From Bacillus cabrialesii (GTDB lineage Bacteria > Bacillota > Bacilli > Bacillales > Bacillaceae): a stretch of 64,000 bases of DNA. Below, in pieces: positions 53,359 through 61,049 of this stretch (position 1 is the stretch's first letter; the number at the start of each line of letters is the position of its first letter). The position numbers were made by a program, and so were the translations under genes. Below the pieces are notes generated by a model, which was not told the DNA's origin, did not search any database, and saw nothing but the letters and a program-made list of their open reading frames with translations. The stretch is taken from assembly GCF_004124315.2 (NCBI RefSeq), contig NZ_CP096889.1, positions 3,703,001 through 3,767,000 of the forward strand, in the 5' to 3' direction.

Positions 53359-53824
53359 GCTCGGCGTTTTTATCCTGTGATGTATGCAGGTACCGCAAAA
53401 ATAATTGATAGGAACAAAAGACATTTTGCTGAAGCATGGCCAAAAAGTTCATTTGCAGCTGCGGATTGTAAGACATCATTTTTTTAAATATGTAATAAGG
53501 GATATTGAGAATCAGAATGTCTGAAGTGGCATTGACTGAGATAAAAGGCGATAAATACATCCCGCCTTTTTCATCAATCGGAAACACATCGCCTTTTTCC
53601 CACAGCGCAACGGTTCTCGACCCTTCAGGGAGCCTGCTGTCCATAAAACGGACACTACCTTTTAATACAATATAAACGGATTGAGAATGAAGAAAGGATG
53701 GAGACTGATCAGATGAACCGCGGATAAATATTCCGTTTTTCAGCAAGGTTTCGACAATGTCTAGAGGCACTTCATTAAACATAGGAAGTTGTTTCAGAAA
53801 TAATAAATAGTCACATTGTTTCAT
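53348..53824 (-). CDS. arfM: ArfM, modulator of anaerobic respiration and fermentation
   Basis: A 158-residue protein (YwiD) with a cyclic-nucleotide-binding-like beta-roll (FLHSQSVYIVLKGSVRFMDSRLPEGSRTVALWEKGDVFPI) but no DNA-binding helix-turn-helix. The ATG at 53824 (MKQCDYL) follows AGGAGG; longer in-frame starts run across the promoter. In B. subtilis it is Fnr-activated and raises expression of fermentation and respiration genes under anaerobiosis by an unclear mechanism. It is divergent from ywiC and shares one Fnr box with it. Confidence 0.9.
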   Translation of the reverse strand: MKQCDYLLFLKQLPMFNEVPLDIVETLLKNGIFIRGSSDQSPSFLHSQSVYIVLKGSVRFMDSRLPEGSRTVALWEKGDVFPIDEKGGMYLSPFISVNATSDILILNIPYYIFKKMMSYNPQLQMNFLAMLQQNVFCSYQLFLRYLHTSQDKNAEPGS

Positions 53825-53854
53825 AGGAAAGCCTCCTGTGCTAAGGATAGCTTT

Positions 53855-53897
53855 AGTGTAGCTCGATTGAGCCTGTACAGCAGTGATGTATTTCACA
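53855..53897 (-). promoter_or_regulatory. Fnr-dependent promoter of arfM, shared region with ywiC
   Basis: AGTGATGTATTTCACA (53882-53897) matches the Fnr box at nine of ten half-site bases. Minus-strand TACACT (53855-53860) puts it near -41 for arfM. In the other direction, TATAAT (about 53939-53944) before ywiC puts the same box near -60. Confidence 0.78.
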
Positions 53898-53967
53898 GCT
53901 TGTATGATGAATGTCACTTACCGGAAGAATGGCTACATTTATAATGAAATAAAAAAGGAGGATTTCG

Positions 53968-54687
53968 ATGAAGGCGCTGATTCCGAAGCAGCACGGCGCA
54001 TGGGCAATGCTGCTGATTCCATTTTTACTCGGGATGGTCAAGGGCGGTCCCGTTCTCTGGCATATTCCGCTCTTCCTTGGCTGGCTTTTCCTATACTTGG
54101 CGGTTTATCCCGTTACGCTCGCCTTGAAAAAGAAACAACTCAACCCCTATCAAAAGTGGATATGTTATTACGGTTTTCCGGCCTGCTGCTTTTTGGTCAT
54201 TTCTGTTTTTCATAAGCCGCCGCTCATCTGGGCTGGCGTTTCTTTATTGCCGCTGTTTCTCATTCATATGTATTTTGCCCGCCAAAAAAACGAACGGGCC
54301 CTAGTGAATGATATCGCGGGAGTCTTGTTCTTTTGTTCGGGCGGGCTTGCGAGCTGCTGGCTGGGGACGGGAACCCTTGACGGCTGGGCTTGGTTTATTT
54401 TTTCCCAATCCGCTTTATTTTTTATTGGGAGTTCCTTTTATGTGAAGTCGGTGATCCGGGAGAGAAAAAACAGAGGGTTTGCATACTGGTCATGGGGATA
54501 TCACCTGCTGCTCCCCTTTTTATCCGCTCTTTTCGGAGCAGGATGGGCGTTTCTCGCTTTTATCCCGAGCAGCTTGCGGGCATGGTTTTTTCATGGAAGG
54601 GATTGGCCCGTAAAAACGATCGGTATTCTAGAAATCGTGAATGCCTGCTTCTTTTTTGCCGTCATGTGCATGTTTATCACAAGATAA
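53968..54687 (+). CDS. ywiC: YwiC, membrane protein of the YwiC-like family
   Basis: A 239-residue integral membrane protein of about seven hydrophobic segments with the family start PKQHGAWAMLLIPFLLG. AAGGAGG precedes the ATG. Resemblance of the opening motif to UbiA-like proteins is superficial; no prenyltransferase Asp motifs are seen. It lies within the anaerobic block, and the shared Fnr box suggests oxygen control. Function unknown. Confidence 0.85.
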   Translation: MKALIPKQHGAWAMLLIPFLLGMVKGGPVLWHIPLFLGWLFLYLAVYPVTLALKKKQLNPYQKWICYYGFPACCFLVISVFHKPPLIWAGVSLLPLFLIHMYFARQKNERALVNDIAGVLFFCSGGLASCWLGTGTLDGWAWFIFSQSALFFIGSSFYVKSVIRERKNRGFAYWSWGYHLLLPFLSALFGAGWAFLAFIPSSLRAWFFHGRDWPVKTIGILEIVNACFFFAVMCMFITR

Positions 54688-54719
54688 AAAACAAGGACAT
54701 CGCTGTCCTTGTTTTTTTT
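54686..54719. terminator. Bidirectional terminator between ywiC and fnr
   Basis: AACAAGGAC and GTCCTTGTT with flanking A- and T-runs and a six-base loop, between converging genes. Confidence 0.93.
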
Positions 54720-55435
54720 CAGTCAATATTGCAAATCTCCAGCGGGCAATTTTCACACTCGATCTCACATCGTAAATAGTCCCGCTTGTGCAAAATAATT
54801 TTTCCGGATTCGTCTATCGAAATAACCCCTTGTTTGCGGAGATCTCCTAACATACGGTTGACGCTTTCCCTTGCCGCCGCGCAAAACTTTGCCAAGTCCT
54901 GATTTGTCAGCACAATATTAATCAGAATGCCGTCGCTTCGTTCCACCCCGTAGCTGTTTGATAAGCGGATAAGGGTCGAGTAGAGCGCTCCCTTTTTGCC
55001 ATGAAGCAGCAGATCCCTGATTTTGGACTGGATTTTCCGGAGGTGGGTGCTCATCCATTTCATAAATTCAAATGTCAAAGCACCGTTTTGGATTAATTCC
55101 TTTTCCAGCTTGTTTTTATTAATGACGAGCACCTCGCCATCCTCCAGCACTTTTGCACTGAGCATATATCTTGGCTCTTCAGTGAAAAGTGTTAATTCCC
55201 CGACAATATCGTTTTTTTGGCAGATTCTAAGCGTCAGGTCTTTTCCGTCAGACGTCAGCTTGCCGATTTCAATGAGTCCTGATTGAATCAGATAAAGCTC
55301 TTCCGCATCCATTCCTTCCCGAAACAAATACGTGTGTTTTTCCATTTTTCTTTTCGTGCTGATTGATTCCAGCAATTCATACAGACCACTGGAAAGAAAG
55401 TCACTATCAGATGGTCGAACAGAGAGAAAATTCAT
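54719..55435 (-). CDS. fnr: Anaerobic regulator Fnr
   Basis: A 238-residue Crp/Fnr-family activator that senses oxygen through a [4Fe-4S] cluster. Unlike E. coli Fnr, the cluster ligands lie at the C-terminus: C227, C230 and C235 with D141, all present here. A beta-roll domain (residues 20-140) leads to a helix-turn-helix (LAKFCAAARESVNRMLGDLRKQGVI). The ATG at 55435 follows GAGGTGA; upstream extension is unsupported. It follows narK, from whose promoter it can be read, and has an internal promoter region with a palindrome. Confidence 0.96.
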   Translation of the reverse strand: MNFLSVRPSDSDFLSSGLYELLESISTKRKMEKHTYLFREGMDAEELYLIQSGLIEIGKLTSDGKDLTLRICQKNDIVGELTLFTEEPRYMLSAKVLEDGEVLVINKNKLEKELIQNGALTFEFMKWMSTHLRKIQSKIRDLLLHGKKGALYSTLIRLSNSYGVERSDGILINIVLTNQDLAKFCAAARESVNRMLGDLRKQGVISIDESGKIILHKRDYLRCEIECENCPLEICNID

Positions 55436-55454
55436 GAGCTCACCTCGAAGAAAG

Positions 55455-55483
55455 TCACGTTGCGTATGTTTATTGTAACGTGA
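55455..55483. repeat. Palindrome flanking the fnr -10 region
   Basis: TCACGTT and AACGTGA form a perfect inverted repeat with a 15-base centre that contains a minus-strand TACAAT -10-like box. No good -35 exists, which fits an activator-dependent promoter; the repeat itself matches no regulator I can name. Confidence 0.55.
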
Positions 55484-55534
55484 ATTAATTTGTACCCATC
55501 GAGAAAAAACTAACAATCTTGTGAATGCCCGTTG

Positions 55535-56722
55535 TCAGTTGACGCTCTGACTGTTTCTCTCCGTGTGCGTTTTCATTCTTTCCTGCCAATACATCCATAT
55601 GACAAGGACAAAGCTGGCTAATGCAACTTCCGAAAGTGCCATAAAACCGATCGCGTATTGGCCCGTTGTCTGAAAGACACTCGCCAAAATCAGCGGAGGG
55701 AAAAATCCGCCTAATCCGCCCATGGCAGACACAATACCATTTGCAATCCCCGCTTGCTTCGAAAAGTAGAAAGGCACCAATTTAAAAACAGTCCCGTTTC
55801 CTATACCTGAGCAGACCGCCACCGTTAATGTCCCGAACGTATAAAGGCCGATCGTCGGCGAGAACGACAAGATTATGCCTGATAATGTAAGTCCCGCAAA
55901 TACAAACATCAAGATGCGAAGCGGACTCATTTTATCAGCCAGGAATCCGCCCGCTGGCCTGAGCAGCGTGGAGACGGCAATAAAGCCAGCCGTCCGCAAA
56001 CCGGCGTCCGCGGGATTCAGCCCAAAGTGCTCCACCAGAAAGTTCGGCAGATAGATGGTGAAGGCGACAAAGGCGCCAAATGTAATAAAATAAAACAGGC
56101 TCAGAAACCATAGCACATGATTTCGATAAACGGCTTTGATTTGAGTTTTTACGGAAACATTCACTTTCTTCTCATGCCGGTCGCCGAACAATACGTGCAG
56201 CAATGCGAAAACTGCCAGCAATACTAAATACATCTGTACAGTTGCTTTCCATCCCGCAGCTTGAGCGATAACCGGCGCCGCAAATGTGGTAATGGCGGTT
56301 CCGATGTTTCCGGCCCCGTAAATTCCATTGACGACACCGTGCTTTTCTTTCGGATAATATTTCGGAAGGGATGTCACCCCGATGGAGAATACCGCTCCTC
56401 CGATCCCTAAGAAAAAACCGCCTGCGATTAAATCAAACAGAGAATCCGCAATACTGATCCAAAACACAGGAAATAAAAGCAGAATGAAGCTGATCATAAA
56501 CATCAGCCTTGCTCCAAACCTGTTCGTTAAATACCCTAAAGGAATGCGGAGAAGCGACCCGAGGATCACGGGAATCGCCGTCACCAAAGAAATCTCGCCC
56601 TTGCTTAAATGAATATCTAATGTGATTTGGGAAATGAGTGATGAAATCAGCACCCACACCATAAACCCTGCCACCAAGCTTAATGACTGTAACGATAATT
56701 GAATGTGTTGACGGTTGAACAT
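55535..56722 (-). CDS. narK: Nitrate/nitrite transporter NarK
   Basis: A 395-residue major-facilitator protein with 12 membrane segments. The nitrate-porter signatures GGAVFSIGVTSLPKYYPKEKHGVVNGIYGAGNIGTA and CSGIGNGTVFKLVPFYF-type glycine-rich helices are present in short overlapping parts. It imports nitrate or exchanges it for nitrite. The ATG at 56722 follows AAGGGG; a 26-codon extension overlaps the promoter. It leads narK-fnr, with an Fnr box upstream. Confidence 0.94.
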   Translation of the reverse strand: MFNRQHIQLSLQSLSLVAGFMVWVLISSLISQITLDIHLSKGEISLVTAIPVILGSLLRIPLGYLTNRFGARLMFMISFILLLFPVFWISIADSLFDLIAGGFFLGIGGAVFSIGVTSLPKYYPKEKHGVVNGIYGAGNIGTAITTFAAPVIAQAAGWKATVQMYLVLLAVFALLHVLFGDRHEKKVNVSVKTQIKAVYRNHVLWFLSLFYFITFGAFVAFTIYLPNFLVEHFGLNPADAGLRTAGFIAVSTLLRPAGGFLADKMSPLRILMFVFAGLTLSGIILSFSPTIGLYTFGTLTVAVCSGIGNGTVFKLVPFYFSKQAGIANGIVSAMGGLGGFFPPLILASVFQTTGQYAIGFMALSEVALASFVLVIWMYWQERMKTHTERNSQSVN

Positions 56723-56758
56723 TCGGCTTGCCCCTTTCAATGATTCAATATCAGTCTT

Positions 56759-56801
56759 ATCATACAAAAACTCAGCAAACAGGATTGTGAAATACATCAC
56801 A
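56759..56801 (-). promoter_or_regulatory. Fnr-dependent promoter of narK-fnr
   Basis: TGTGAAATACATCACA (56786-56801) is a perfect Fnr palindrome, and minus-strand TATGAT (56759-56764) places it at about -41.5. Because fnr lies downstream in the operon, Fnr activates its own synthesis here. Confidence 0.9.
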
Positions 56802-56813
56802 CGTTTTACCCAT

Positions 56814-56848
56814 AAAAAAAGAGCAAAGCCCGAAGACTTTGCCCTTCA
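56814..56848 (-). terminator. Terminator of ywiB-argS
   Basis: GGGCAAAG pairs with CTTTGCTC around a short loop, with seven T-residues on the minus strand, after the argS stop and just before the narK Fnr box. Confidence 0.88.
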
Positions 56849-56854
56849 TTATCA

Positions 56855-58525
56855 TTACATTTTTTCCGGAGCCGATACGCCGATCAGCTGAAGCGCATTG
56901 TTCAGCGTAATTTGCGTTGCTTTCATTAAAGCAAGACGCGCGCGGCTCTTCTCTTTATTTTCTGGATCGATGACTTTCTCCGCATTGTAGAAGCTGTGCA
57001 GAGCAGAAGCCAGATCATAAATATAGTTTGTGACACGGTGAGGAATTCGTTTTTCCGCCGCTTCCGCCACCGCCTCCGGGAATCCGCCAATCGTTTTCAG
57101 CAGGTCATATTCTTTTTCTGATTGAATATGACTGAAATCAAAATCCGCCGCCGGCTTCAGCCCCTGCTCTTCCCCTTGGCGAAGCATGCTGCAAATACGG
57201 GCATGGGCGTATTGTGCATAATACACAGGGTTTTCGTTAGATGTTGATACAGCAAGATCTAAGTCAAAATCCATATGCGTGTCAGCACTGCGCATCGCGA
57301 AGAAGTAACGCACGGCATCCAAGCCGACTTCTTCAATCAGGTCGCGCATCGTTACCGCTTTACCCGTCCGTTTGCTCATTTTCATTTTCTCGCCGTTTTT
57401 GTAAAGGTGTACGAGCTGAATGATTTCTACTTCAAGTGTTCCTTTTTCATAGCCAAGCGCTTCGATCGCCGCTTTCATGCGCGGGATGTAGCCGTGGTGA
57501 TCGGCGCCCCAAACGTTGACCAGCTTATCAAAGCCGCGGTCAAGCTTGTCCTTATGATACGCGATATCAGGAAGCAGGTACGTGTACGTGCCGTCCTTCT
57601 TGATCAATACGCGGTCTTTATCATCGCCGAATGTCGTGGAGCGGAACCAAGTCGCGCCGTCTTCTTCATAGACATGGCCTTTTTCGCGGAGCGCTTCAAG
57701 CGCCGTGTCAATTTTGCCGTTTTGGTACAGTGACGTTTCGGAATACCACACATCAAACGGCACACGGAAGTTTTCCAAGTCCTTGCGCAGCTTTTCCAGC
57801 TCGTATTTCAGGCCGTATTCACGGAAAAATGCGAGGCGTTCGCTTTCCTCTTCGTTGACGAAACGGTCGCCGTATTCCTCAGCGAGGCGCTTTCCGATCG
57901 CAATGATATCCTCGCCGCGGTAGCCATCCTCCGGCATTGGTTTTTCCAAGCCGAGCGCTTCAAAGTAACGGACCTCCACAGAAAGCGCCAGATTGTTGAT
58001 TTGATTTCCGGCATCGTTAATGTAATATTCGCGGCTCACATCGTAACCGGCTTTTGAAAGCACATTACATAAGGAATCACCGACAGCAGCACCGCGCGCA
58101 TGCCCGAGGTGAAGGTCTCCCGTTGGATTCGCTGATACGAATTCGACCTGAACTCGTTCGCCGTTTCCGATGTTCGTTTCCCCGTATGCATCTCCCGCTT
58201 CTAATACAGTCGGGATCAGCTTCGTTAAATATTGATTGTTCATATAGAAATTGATAAAACCCGGGCCGGCGATATCGAGCTTTTCAATTGAAGCCTTTCC
58301 TTTATCAAAAGAAGCGACAATCTCCTCAGCGATTTGGCGCGGCGCTTTTTTTGCGATTCTAGCTAGCTGCATCGCCATATTTGTTGAATAATCGCCGTGT
58401 GTTTTATCTTTCGGTGTTTCTAAAACGACATGGGGAATTTGGCTTTCTTCAGCCAGTCCCGCTTTCAGAACGGCTGCTTTGATTTCTTCTTTCAGCACGT
58501 CCTTCATTTGTTCCGCAATGTTCAT
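56855..58525 (-). CDS. argS: Arginyl-tRNA synthetase
   Basis: The 556-residue class I enzyme charging tRNA-Arg. The HIGH-type motif is HLGHARGA near residue 131, and KMSKRTG is present near residue 378; an N-terminal Arg-tRNA-synthetase domain (1-90) and a C-terminal DALR anticodon domain complete it. Its start overlaps the ywiB stop by four bases. No T-box leader is visible upstream of the operon. Confidence 0.97.
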   Translation of the reverse strand: MNIAEQMKDVLKEEIKAAVLKAGLAEESQIPHVVLETPKDKTHGDYSTNMAMQLARIAKKAPRQIAEEIVASFDKGKASIEKLDIAGPGFINFYMNNQYLTKLIPTVLEAGDAYGETNIGNGERVQVEFVSANPTGDLHLGHARGAAVGDSLCNVLSKAGYDVSREYYINDAGNQINNLALSVEVRYFEALGLEKPMPEDGYRGEDIIAIGKRLAEEYGDRFVNEEESERLAFFREYGLKYELEKLRKDLENFRVPFDVWYSETSLYQNGKIDTALEALREKGHVYEEDGATWFRSTTFGDDKDRVLIKKDGTYTYLLPDIAYHKDKLDRGFDKLVNVWGADHHGYIPRMKAAIEALGYEKGTLEVEIIQLVHLYKNGEKMKMSKRTGKAVTMRDLIEEVGLDAVRYFFAMRSADTHMDFDLDLAVSTSNENPVYYAQYAHARICSMLRQGEEQGLKPAADFDFSHIQSEKEYDLLKTIGGFPEAVAEAAEKRIPHRVTNYIYDLASALHSFYNAEKVIDPENKEKSRARLALMKATQITLNNALQLIGVSAPEKM

Positions 58526-58950
58526 GCGTGAGTTCCTCCCTCATACGTGATCGTCATATTATGTAAATGCTGCTGCTCGTCTCCGACATGCATGTCATAT
58601 GCGATGCTGATTCGGCCCTTTTCTTCATCGAGATCCGATTGAATCGATTTTGTGCTTGTTTTCAGCTCAAGCTCACCAAATGACATTATATATTTCGCAA
58701 TTGTGGAAGCTCCCGTTACGAAACGCTGATTCATTTTGACGGCGCCTGACCTCATGACCAGCACTTCGCCTTCGCTTACTTTCACAATCGTTTTTACTTT
58801 GCCTAAGTCGTGTTCTTCATAATAAGATAGATACACTTTATTTTGTTTTACATAGTAAAATCCGGTGGTGCGGAATTCGATGACTTCCTGGTTTCCGTCA
58901 TCCTCGATCACAGACTTCACATGGAGTGTTATCGGTGTCTCTTGCTTCAT
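58522..58950 (-). CDS. ywiB: YwiB, DUF1934 beta-barrel protein
   Basis: A 142-residue cytoplasmic protein of the DUF1934 family, made mostly of beta strands (ITLHVKSVIEDDGNQEVIEF, FYYVKQNKVYLSYYEE, GRISIAYDMHV), as in the known calycin-like barrel fold of YwiB. No catalytic residues are obvious. It is the first gene of a two-gene operon with argS and overlaps it by four bases, a linkage I recall as common in Bacillus. Function unknown. Confidence 0.88.
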   Translation of the reverse strand: MKQETPITLHVKSVIEDDGNQEVIEFRTTGFYYVKQNKVYLSYYEEHDLGKVKTIVKVSEGEVLVMRSGAVKMNQRFVTGASTIAKYIMSFGELELKTSTKSIQSDLDEEKGRISIAYDMHVGDEQQHLHNMTITYEGGTHA

Positions 58951-58989
58951 TTTGACACGTCCTTTTCATCATTCCACTTTGACTTGAAT

Positions 58990-59018
58990 AGTATAATCAT
59001 TCAGTTTGTAAACTTCAA
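58990..59018 (-). promoter_or_regulatory. Sigma-A promoter of ywiB-argS
   Basis: Minus-strand TTGAAG (59013-59018) and TATACT (58990-58995) with a 17-base spacer, 40 bases before the ywiB start. Confidence 0.78.
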
Positions 59019-59154
59019 CTGCTTCTATCTTACCATCATTGCTCATCAGATTTGAAGATAAACCTCATAAAAAGCATTTCCTTAATAGAAGAGAAAATCA
59101 TATCACTAATTGCCTTTAGGGAATGTTACATTTTTCTGAAATCTATCTTTTCAA

Positions 59155-59210
59155 ATTCACATTTTCTTCAAAATATATGTATTGAAATGGTAATTTGATA
59201 GTTTTATGAT
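59155..59210 (+). promoter_or_regulatory. Promoter of the sbo-alb operon
   Basis: TTGAAA (59182-59187) and TATGAT (59205-59210) with a 17-base spacer lie about 55 bases before sboA. Just upstream, reverse-strand AATGTGAAT (59155-59163) resembles the ResD box TTTGTGAAT; sbo-alb is ResD-activated and AbrB-repressed in B. subtilis. The rest of the 313-base gap from ywiB holds only this and the ywiB promoter. Confidence 0.7.
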
Positions 59211-59263
59211 AAAAGCACAACATAGATCTGCTAGAAAAAACAAAATAAAGGGAGGATTCAATT

Positions 59264-59395
59264 ATGAAAAAAGCTGTCATTGTAGAAAACAAAGGTTGTG
59301 CAACATGCTCGATCGGAGCCGCTTGTCTAGTGGACGGTCCTATCCCTGATTTTGAAATTGCCGGTGCAACAGGTCTATTCGGTCTATGGGGATAA
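59264..59395 (+). CDS. sboA: Subtilosin A precursor
   Basis: A 43-residue sactipeptide precursor. The eight-residue leader MKKAVIVE is followed by a 35-residue core (N9 to G43) that, as I recall it, equals subtilosin A. Core Cys4, Cys7 and Cys13 form thioether bonds to the alpha carbons of Phe31, Thr28 and Phe22, and the ends are joined to a circle. Core residue 6 is Thr, the wild-type form, not the haemolytic T6I variant. GGGAGGA precedes the ATG. A terminator-like hairpin follows, which would give more precursor than enzyme transcript. AlbA makes the thioethers. Confidence 0.97.
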   Translation: MKKAVIVENKGCATCSIGAACLVDGPIPDFEIAGATGLFGLWG

Positions 59396-59504
59396 GGTCT
59401 CCAAAAAGGGCATAGTTTTTCTACTATGTCCTTTTTTAAGTAAATTACAATTTTTAACTAAATTCTACCTCTTGGTTATACATACACAATCGTTTTTCAT
59501 TTGA
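59352..59504 (+). CDS. sboX: SboX, small protein overlapping sboA
   Basis: A 50-residue frame starting at a TTG inside sboA in another reading frame and ending 24 bases before albA. From memory, the start KLPVQQVYSVYG, the centre PFLSKLQFLTK and the end IHTQ-FFI match B. subtilis SboX, while the middle differs. It is hydrophobic and basic, with no clear signal peptide and no convincing ribosome site, so expression depends on sboA translation, if it is translated at all. B. subtilis SboX is called bacteriocin-like. The reading frame stays open across the terminator hairpin. Confidence 0.6.
   Translation: MKLPVQQVYSVYGDKVSKKGIVFLLCPFLSKLQFLTKFYLLVIHTQSFFI
59403..59437 (+). terminator. Partial terminator between sboA and albA
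   Basis: AAGGGCATAG and CTATGTCCTT pair around a six-base loop, followed by a T-run (59403-59437). It lies within the operon, so it probably trims rather than ends transcription into albA. Confidence 0.85.
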
Positions 59505-59528
59505 ATCATATGTATAGGGGATGGTATT

Positions 59529-60875
59529 TTGTTTATAGAGCAGATGTTTCCATTTATTAATGAAAGTGTAAGAGTTCACCAGCTTCCTGAGGGCGGCGTG
59601 TTAGAAATCGACTACTTGCGCGATAATGTTTCCATTTCTGACTTTGAGTATTTGGATCTTAACAAAACGGCTTACGAGCTTTGCATGCGAATGGATGGGC
59701 AAAAAACGGCTGCACAGATTTTAGCCGAGCAATGCGCAGTGTATGATGAATCACCAGAAGACCATAAGGACTGGTATTATGACATGCTCAACATGCTCCT
59801 GAACAAGCAGGTCATCCAGCTTGGAAATCAGGCTGGCCGCCACACAATCACCACGAGCGGAAGCAATGAATTTCCGATGCCGCTGCACGCCACCTTTGAG
59901 CTGACACACCGCTGCAATTTGAAATGCGCACACTGTTATTTGGAAAGCTCGCCGGAAGCGCTCGGCACCGTGTCGATTGAGCAATTTAAGAAAACGGCTG
60001 ATATGCTGTTTGACAACGGTGTATTGACATGCGAAATCACGGGCGGAGAAATCTTTGTCCATCCGAATGCCAATGAGATTCTTGACTATGTGTGCAAAAG
60101 GTTCAAAAAGGTCGCTGTCTTAACAAATGGAACACTCATGCGAAAAGAGAGCCTGGAGCTATTGAAAACTTATAAGCAAAAAATCATCGTCGGCATTTCT
60201 CTCGATAGTGTGAATTCCGAGGTCCATGACTCCTTTAGAGGGAGAAAAGGCTCTTTTGCCCAAACTTGTAAAACGATAAAATTGTTGAGTGACCACGGTA
60301 TATTTGTCAGAGTCGCTATGTCCGTTTTCGAAAAAAACATGTGGGAAATCCACGACATGGCCCAAAAGGTTCGGGATCTCGGGGCGAAGGCGTTCTCTTA
60401 CAATTGGGTTGATGATTTCGGAAGAGGCAGAGATATCGTCCACCCCACAAAAGATGCCGAGCAGCACCGCAAATTTATGGAATACGAGCAAAATGTCATT
60501 GATGAGTTTAGCGATCTGATCCCGATTATTCCTTATGAGAGAAAACGCGCGGCAAATTGCGGCGCTGGCTGGAAGTCCATCGTAATCAGCCCGTTCGGTG
60601 AAGTCCGTCCGTGCGCGCTCTTTCCGAAGGAATTTTCATTGGGAAATATTTTTCACGATTCATATGAAAGCATCTTTAACTCCCCTCTCGTCCATAAACT
60701 GTGGCAAGCGCAGGCGCCGCGCTTCAGCGAGCATTGCATGAAAGACAAATGTCCGTTCAGCGGCTATTGCGGAGGCTGTTACTTAAAAGGGCTGAACTCT
60801 AACAAATATCACCGGAAAAACATTTGCTCTTGGGCGAAAAATGAACAATTAGAAGACGTGGTCCAGCTTATTTAG
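59529..60875 (+). CDS. albA: Subtilosin maturase AlbA (radical SAM sactisynthase)
   Basis: A 448-residue radical SAM enzyme that forms the three Cys-to-alpha-carbon thioether bonds of subtilosin A. The N-terminal RRE/PqqD-like region (residues 1-110) binds the leader. The SAM cluster cysteines are C129, C133 and C136 (CNLKCAHC), followed by the glycine motif GGEIF. The C-terminal SPASM domain carries CGAGWKSIVISPFGEVRPCALFP and the run CMKDKCPFSGYCGGC. A TTG start at 59529 follows AGGGGATGG. First enzyme gene of the alb operon. Confidence 0.96.
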   Translation: MFIEQMFPFINESVRVHQLPEGGVLEIDYLRDNVSISDFEYLDLNKTAYELCMRMDGQKTAAQILAEQCAVYDESPEDHKDWYYDMLNMLLNKQVIQLGNQAGRHTITTSGSNEFPMPLHATFELTHRCNLKCAHCYLESSPEALGTVSIEQFKKTADMLFDNGVLTCEITGGEIFVHPNANEILDYVCKRFKKVAVLTNGTLMRKESLELLKTYKQKIIVGISLDSVNSEVHDSFRGRKGSFAQTCKTIKLLSDHGIFVRVAMSVFEKNMWEIHDMAQKVRDLGAKAFSYNWVDDFGRGRDIVHPTKDAEQHRKFMEYEQNVIDEFSDLIPIIPYERKRAANCGAGWKSIVISPFGEVRPCALFPKEFSLGNIFHDSYESIFNSPLVHKLWQAQAPRFSEHCMKDKCPFSGYCGGCYLKGLNSNKYHRKNICSWAKNEQLEDVVQLI

Positions 60876-60887
60876 GAGGGAAACGAT

Positions 60888-61049
60888 TTGTCACCAGCAC
60901 AAAGAAGAATTTTACTGTATATCCTTTCATTTATCTTTGTCATCGGCGCAGTCGTCTATTTTGTCAAAAGCGATTATCTGTTTACGCTGATTTTTATTGC
61001 CATTGCCATTCTTTTCGGGATGCGCGCGCGGAAGGCTGACTCGCGATGA
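60888..61049 (+). CDS. albB: AlbB, small membrane immunity protein
   Basis: A 53-residue protein below the size of most gene calls. It starts at a TTG at 60888 with AGGAGGG upstream and ends by overlapping albC by four bases (ATGA). Two hydrophobic segments (residues about 8-26 and 30-46) separated by VKSDY make it a small integral membrane protein with a basic tail (RARKADSR). In B. subtilis, AlbB acts with AlbC and AlbD in subtilosin immunity. The exact mechanism is unknown. Confidence 0.92.
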   Translation: MSPAQRRILLYILSFIFVIGAVVYFVKSDYLFTLIFIAIAILFGMRARKADSR

